NCBI RefSeq assembly: GCF_023333585.1
Contig: NZ_JAIQZN010000040.1
Coordinates: 1-35,102, forward strand
Direction of reading: 5' to 3'
DNA: 35,102 nt
DNA from: Argonema antarcticum A004/B2
GTDB taxonomy: Bacteria; Cyanobacteriota; Cyanobacteriia; Cyanobacteriales; Aerosakkonemataceae
The first letter of the stretch is position 1. Each line of letters begins with the position of its first letter. Positions 31,149 through 35,102 of the stretch are shown piece by piece. The notes beneath the pieces were generated by a model that was not told the DNA's origin, searched no databases, and saw only the letters and a list, made by a program, of their open reading frames with translations. The translations under genes and the position numbers were made by a program.

Positions 31149-32444
31149 GTGAAGATTTTAGTTGTTGGCAATGGCGGACGCGAACACGCGCTAGCTTGGA
31201 AGCTGCTGCAATCCAAGCAGGTTGATGAGGTATTCTGCGTACCGGGGAATGGCGGCACGGTGTCCCTGGAACGCTGTCACAATCTACCTATAAGGCTAGA
31301 TGATTTTGCGGCAATTGGACGTTTTGCCCAAGAAAATGATATTTCTCTGGTAGTAGTTGGCCCCGAAGTGCCGCTGTCGCTGGGAATTGCAGACTATCTG
31401 CTGGCTCAAAATATCGCTGTGTTTGGCCCGACGAAAGCGGGTGCTGAGATTGAGGCGAGTAAGGCATGGGCGAAGGATTTGATGGCAGAAGCGGGAATAC
31501 CGACGGCTAAATCGGCTGTCTTTACGGAGAAAGAAGAAGCTAGAGCATACATTAAAACCCAAGTAGCACCAATTGTGGTCAAGGCAGATGGTTTGGCAGC
31601 TGGAAAAGGGGTGACAGTGGCCCAAACTATAGATGAAGCTTTGTCTGCCGTGGCAGACATTTTTCAGGATGGCTTCGGCAAGGTGGTGATCGAAGAATGT
31701 TTAATTGGTGAAGAAGTATCGGTTTTAGCCTTGACGGATGGCTTGACAATTCGCCCCTTGTTACCCGCTCAGGATCATAAACGAATTGGGGATGGGGATA
31801 CGGGGCCAAACACGGGGGGTATGGGAACTTATGCTCCAGCACCTCTCTGTACGCCGACTCTGCTAGAACAAGTAGAACGGGAAGTTTTGCAGCCTGCGAT
31901 CGCAACTTTACAAAAACGCGGCATTCACTACGTAGGCGTTCTCTATGCTGGATTGATGATTGCACCAACAGGAGAACTAAAAGTGCTGGAATTTAACTGT
32001 CGCTTTGGCGATCCCGAAACTCAAGTCATTCTACCGCTACTGGAAACGCCATTGGAAGAATTGCTCCTAGCCTGTACCCAAAAGCGACTAGCCGAGATGC
32101 CGCCCATTCGCTGGAAAACAGGAGCCTGCGTCTGCGTGGTGATGGCTTCTGGGGGTTATCCGGGAGACTATCAAAAGGGTAAAGAAATTACTGGCATCGA
32201 GCCAGCCCAGGCAAAAGGAGCGATCGTCTTTCACGCTGGGACGCTGGCCCCAGACAATCCCAAATCCGCGAGCCAAAATCCCAAATCCGATGGTGGGCGG
32301 GTTCTGGGAGTCACAGCGATTGGAGAAAACTTCGAGGATGCTCAAGCCAAAGCTTACGCAGCAGTCGATTGTATCCAATTTGAAGGCGCGTACTATCGGC
32401 GAGATATAGCCCAAAAAGCTATCAATAGCACGATCGAGGTTTAA
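31149..32444 (+). CDS. purD: Phosphoribosylamine-glycine ligase (GAR synthetase)
   Basis: A 431-residue ATP-grasp enzyme, second step of purine synthesis: phosphoribosylamine + glycine + ATP gives GAR. Family features are the start KILVVGNGGREHALAWKL, the ATP-grasp segments PIVVKADGLAAGKGV and GDGDTGPNTGGMGTYAP, and LEFNCRFGDPETQ near residue 280. The start is GTG at 31149 after GAGGA. A loop near residues 370-381 (PDNPKSASQNPKSD) is longer than in relatives I recall and is encoded by CCAAATCC-type repeats. nblS follows 76 bp later; this pair is conserved in cyanobacteria. Confidence 0.97.
   Translation: MKILVVGNGGREHALAWKLLQSKQVDEVFCVPGNGGTVSLERCHNLPIRLDDFAAIGRFAQENDISLVVVGPEVPLSLGIADYLLAQNIAVFGPTKAGAEIEASKAWAKDLMAEAGIPTAKSAVFTEKEEARAYIKTQVAPIVVKADGLAAGKGVTVAQTIDEALSAVADIFQDGFGKVVIEECLIGEEVSVLALTDGLTIRPLLPAQDHKRIGDGDTGPNTGGMGTYAPAPLCTPTLLEQVEREVLQPAIATLQKRGIHYVGVLYAGLMIAPTGELKVLEFNCRFGDPETQVILPLLETPLEELLLACTQKRLAEMPPIRWKTGACVCVVMASGGYPGDYQKGKEITGIEPAQAKGAIVFHAGTLAPDNPKSASQNPKSDGGRVLGVTAIGENFEDAQAKAYAAVDCIQFEGAYYRRDIAQKAINSTIEV
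32251..32290. repeat. CCAAATCC-type repeat block inside purD
   Basis: Two CCCAAATCC units separated by GCGAGCCAAAAT, in frame in purD. It encodes NPKSASQNPKSD. The composition matches the intergenic AAAATCC family at 1809 and 16924. Confidence 0.75.
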
Positions 32445-32520
32445 AGTATGAAATATAAGCGGTAAAGAGTAAAAAAACTTTACAGTTATATTTCATCCTT
32501 TATACATCCTCTTTCCTAAG

Positions 32521-34530
32521 ATGCTGGCTCTCCTGAAAACGATCCGAGAAGTCATTGCCCATTGGTGGTCAGAGTTTACACTCCAGACGCGGCTGATGGC
32601 AGCGGCCACCTTAGTAGTCTCCTTGCTTATGAGTGGGCTAACCTTCTGGGCTGTCAACACAATCCAGCAGGATGCTCAACTCAATGACACCCGCTTCGGT
32701 CGGGACTTGGGGCTGCTGCTGGCAGCCAATGTAGCGCCCTTAGTTGCAGAAAACAATCTGGCTGAGGTCGCCCAATATTCCCAACGCTTCTACGGCAGCA
32801 CCACCAGCGTGCGCTATATGCTTTATGCGGATGAAGCTGGGAAGATTTTCTTCGGTCTTCCCTTTTGGGAATCAGAGGTGCAAACTTCTCTCACCATTGA
32901 GCGTCGGATTCAGCTGCCAGCTGATTGGGCCGATAATCCTGAGTTGACAATGATGCGACAGCACATCACCCCGAACGGAACAGTCACGGATGTGTTTGTC
33001 CCTTTAACTCACGAAGGCAAGTATCTGGGCGTTTTGGCGATCGGGATTAACCCCAATCCGACTGTGGTCACTTCCTCAAATCTGACGCGGGATGTGACGA
33101 TCGCAGTTTTTGTCTCCATCTGGGTAATGGTAATTCTCGGTGCCGTTTTCAACGCCCTGACCATCACCAAACCAATTAAAGAGTTGCTGGTGGGGGTGAA
33201 AAACATTGCTGCCGGTAACTTTAAGCAGCGGATTGACCTGCCCCTGGGAGGAGAACTGGGCGAGTTAATCTACAGTTTCAACGAAATGGCGGAACGCCTA
33301 GAAAGTTATGAAGAGCAAAATATTGAGGAACTGACATCGGAAAAAGCCAAGCTAGAAACGCTGGTTTCGACGATCGCAGATGGCGCAGTTTTGCTTTCCA
33401 CCAGTTTGCAAGTAATTTTAGTCAATCCCACCGCCCGTCGTATGTTTGGCTGGGAAGGCGTTGATGTTGTGGGGGCTAATGTCCTGCACTATTTGCCTTC
33501 CCCAGTATCCGTAGAACTAACACGCCCTTTATACCAGATGGCGGCAGGCAATGGCTACAAAGAAGGTGCCGAGTTCCGACTTACCCTGACTGAGCCTACA
33601 GACCGCACCGTTCGCATCCTACTCACCAATGTTCTCGACCAGCACCGGGAGAGCATCAAGGGTATTGCAGTGACGGTGCAGGATATAACCCGCGAGGTGC
33701 AATTAAACGAAGCTAAAAGCAATTTCATCAGCAACGTTTCTCACGAACTGAGAACTCCCCTGTTCAACATCAAATCTTTTATCGAAACTCTACACGAATA
33801 CGGTGAAGACCTCACCGAAGAACAGCGGCGGGAGTTTCTGGAAACTGCCAATAACGAAACAGACCGCCTCACCCGCCTCGTCAACGACGTTCTCGATTTG
33901 TCGCGCTTGGAATCTTCCTGCCGAATTTATCACTTGGAGGCAGTAGATATCATCTTGCCTATAGAACAAACCCTGCGAACTTATCAGCTCAACGCTCGCG
34001 ATAAAGGCATCGAGCTGCGAAAGGAAATTAGCCCCGACCTGCCGTTGGTTTTAGGTAACTACGACCTCCTGCTGCAAGTCTTTGCCAATTTAGTTGGCAA
34101 TGCGCTCAAATTTACTGAATCTGGGGGGCAGGTGGCAATCCGCGCTTATCTAGTAGAAGAAGAGTTAAAAATCGAGCCGCACGAAGAAACTCATCAGTCA
34201 AAACTGTCTCCCATAGTGCGGATTGAAATTTCTGATACGGGAATCGGCATTGCACCAGAAGATCAGCACGCGATATTCGATCGCTTTTTCCGTGTGGAAA
34301 ATCGGGTTCATACCCTGGAAGGAACTGGTCTGGGACTTTCAATTGTCCGCAATATCATTGAAAAGCATCACACCAAAATACACCTGAGCAGTGAAGTCGG
34401 CATCGGTACAACTTTCTGGTTCGACTTAGCAGTTTTTCAAGAAAAAACTGCACTTGTACATAATAATAATCAGATGCTTGTTGAAGGTTCACCGTTATCG
34501 GAAAGCACCACTACTGCGAGTTTATTTTAG
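32521..34530 (+). CDS. nblS: Sensor histidine kinase NblS/Hik33 (DspA)
   Basis: A 669-residue membrane sensor kinase. Order: TM1 (about 28-47), a periplasmic sensor domain, TM2 (about 190-212), HAMP (about 213-265), PAS (about 275-390), HisKA with His408 in NVSHELRTPLFNIKSF, and HATPase with NLVGNALKFT (523-532), DTGIGIAPEDQHAIFDRFF (572-590) and GTGLGLSIV. This order and the position after purD are diagnostic for NblS/Hik33, which with the response regulators RpaB and NblR controls high-light, cold, osmotic and nutrient-stress genes, including hli genes and phycobilisome degradation. The start ATG has no strong ribosome-binding site. Confidence 0.96.
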   Translation: MLALLKTIREVIAHWWSEFTLQTRLMAAATLVVSLLMSGLTFWAVNTIQQDAQLNDTRFGRDLGLLLAANVAPLVAENNLAEVAQYSQRFYGSTTSVRYMLYADEAGKIFFGLPFWESEVQTSLTIERRIQLPADWADNPELTMMRQHITPNGTVTDVFVPLTHEGKYLGVLAIGINPNPTVVTSSNLTRDVTIAVFVSIWVMVILGAVFNALTITKPIKELLVGVKNIAAGNFKQRIDLPLGGELGELIYSFNEMAERLESYEEQNIEELTSEKAKLETLVSTIADGAVLLSTSLQVILVNPTARRMFGWEGVDVVGANVLHYLPSPVSVELTRPLYQMAAGNGYKEGAEFRLTLTEPTDRTVRILLTNVLDQHRESIKGIAVTVQDITREVQLNEAKSNFISNVSHELRTPLFNIKSFIETLHEYGEDLTEEQRREFLETANNETDRLTRLVNDVLDLSRLESSCRIYHLEAVDIILPIEQTLRTYQLNARDKGIELRKEISPDLPLVLGNYDLLLQVFANLVGNALKFTESGGQVAIRAYLVEEELKIEPHEETHQSKLSPIVRIEISDTGIGIAPEDQHAIFDRFFRVENRVHTLEGTGLGLSIVRNIIEKHHTKIHLSSEVGIGTTFWFDLAVFQEKTALVHNNNQMLVEGSPLSESTTTASLF

Positions 34531-34587
34531 AGGTTCGATTATGCGTTACGGCTGTTGCCTAACGCATCCTACGAATCTGCGATCGAT

Positions 34588-34842
34588 TCACTCTCCATCA
34601 GTGCGCCGAATCAAGTAACGGACTTCTTCGAGTAAAACATTAAATCTTTGATCGCTTTCGGTTTGGCGTTGTTTAAATAATTCCATATCGCGCTGATTCT
34701 GTGCAGCTATTTGTAGCAACGCTTGAGTCGTTATTTTCATACCATCGATGCTATCACGCATTTCACCTATGCTATCACGCATTTCACTAACGCTTGACGC
34801 TAAGCTATCAAGCATTGCATCTGTCCATCGTTCTACTGCCAT
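34588..34842 (-). CDS. Small coiled-coil protein
   Basis: An 84-residue protein without recognised domain. It begins MAVERWTDAMLDSLASSVSE and forms a long amphipathic helix with two near-identical heptad-like segments (EMRDSIGEMRDSIDGMK), then continues as a Gln/Arg-rich coiled coil (NQRDMELFKQRQTESDQRF). Similar short coiled-coil proteins are common and poorly characterised in cyanobacteria. The internal 18-bp duplication (ATCACGCATTTCAC twice) encodes the repeat. It converges on nblS, with 57 bp between stops. Confidence 0.75.
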   Translation of the reverse strand: MAVERWTDAMLDSLASSVSEMRDSIGEMRDSIDGMKITTQALLQIAAQNQRDMELFKQRQTESDQRFNVLLEEVRYLIRRTDGE

Positions 34843-35102
34843 TTGCTTTTCTCAATATTGCTCAAAATTTTCACTTCTATTTTATCGTTTTACGAGATTG
34901 CTTGGCAGTATGAGTCTGGCGATCGCAATACTTAGAATGCGATCGCTTGATTTTTAAGACAGTTACTACAAATTTAATTTCAAGTAAACAAAGACCTAAT
35001 AATGCCCTCAAACACCTGACAAAGAGATGGCCTAGTTTCGGGACGCGAGTTAACCTCCGGGTCGGGTTGAGAGCTGTTATGGTAGAGCGTACATTCTCTG
35101 GC
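34843..35102. other. Window end: intergenic with possible gene start
   Basis: Contains two GCGATCGC sites (34919-34945). At 35079 an ATG opens a frame (MVERTFSG) that runs off the window. With only eight codons and a weak GAGAG upstream, it cannot be identified. Confidence 0.3.

Overview
The window is chromosomal DNA of a cyanobacterium, most likely a filamentous, Oscillatoriales-like one (Microcoleus/Oscillatoria/Kamptonema type). The evidence is the dense HIP1 octamer (GCGATCGC), a purD-nblS pair with the NblS/Hik33 photosynthesis sensor kinase, a CAAD/CURT1 thylakoid-curvature protein, two CYP110-type cytochromes P450, a TonB-dependent receptor with an AMIN domain, a photolyase, and many families of short tandem and palindromic repeats typical of these genomes. 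Genus is inference; I could not run a search.

Layout. 1-3.4 kb: a CYP110-like P450 and a MATE exporter. 3.4-12 kb: an outer-membrane transport module made of a TonB-dependent siderophore-type receptor, a convergent PepSY-TM membrane protein, and a divergent cluster tonB / MORN-repeat protein / exbB / exbD. Receptor, energiser and inner-membrane PepSY protein fit a metal-chelate (probably ferric siderophore) uptake unit; the MORN protein inside the energiser cluster is the unexpected member. 12-14 kb: an insertion-prone stretch with a decayed fragment, a 30-bp perfect palindrome, and a tnpB-only IS605-type element with recognisable TTAC and TCAA ends that splits a small ORF. 14-19.4 kb: an exported protein with a decapeptide tail, a possible 36-residue membrane microprotein, CAAD/CURT1, folK, a Nudix hydrolase, a four-helix-bundle pseudogene between inverted heptamer arrays, and a class I photolyase whose canonical Trp triad looks broken. 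19.4-21 kb: a truncated HNH gene with its small partner and a DUF6745-like gene. 21-24 kb: a MITE-like element, then a UbiA-family prenyltransferase divergent from a second CYP110. 24-29.6 kb: one 1854-residue protein with Ser/Thr kinase, AAA/STAND ATPase, GAF and histidine kinase domains. 30-35 kb: a nucleotide-sugar epimerase, divergent purD then nblS, a small coiled-coil protein, and possibly the first codons of another gene.

The main theme beyond gene content is invasion of coding sequence by short repeats. At least four genes contain or end in repeat-derived peptide: the kinase twice (a heptamer block inside its ATPase domain and a palindromic PQPPSL element), purD (a CCAAATCC-type block) and the PepSY gene (a CCCCTCTG array forms its C-terminus). 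The same families occur between genes elsewhere in the window, so donor-like and inserted copies can be compared directly. The other candidates for something new are the tonB-MORN-exbBD arrangement with its dyad-rich divergent promoter, and the photolyase electron-transfer changes.
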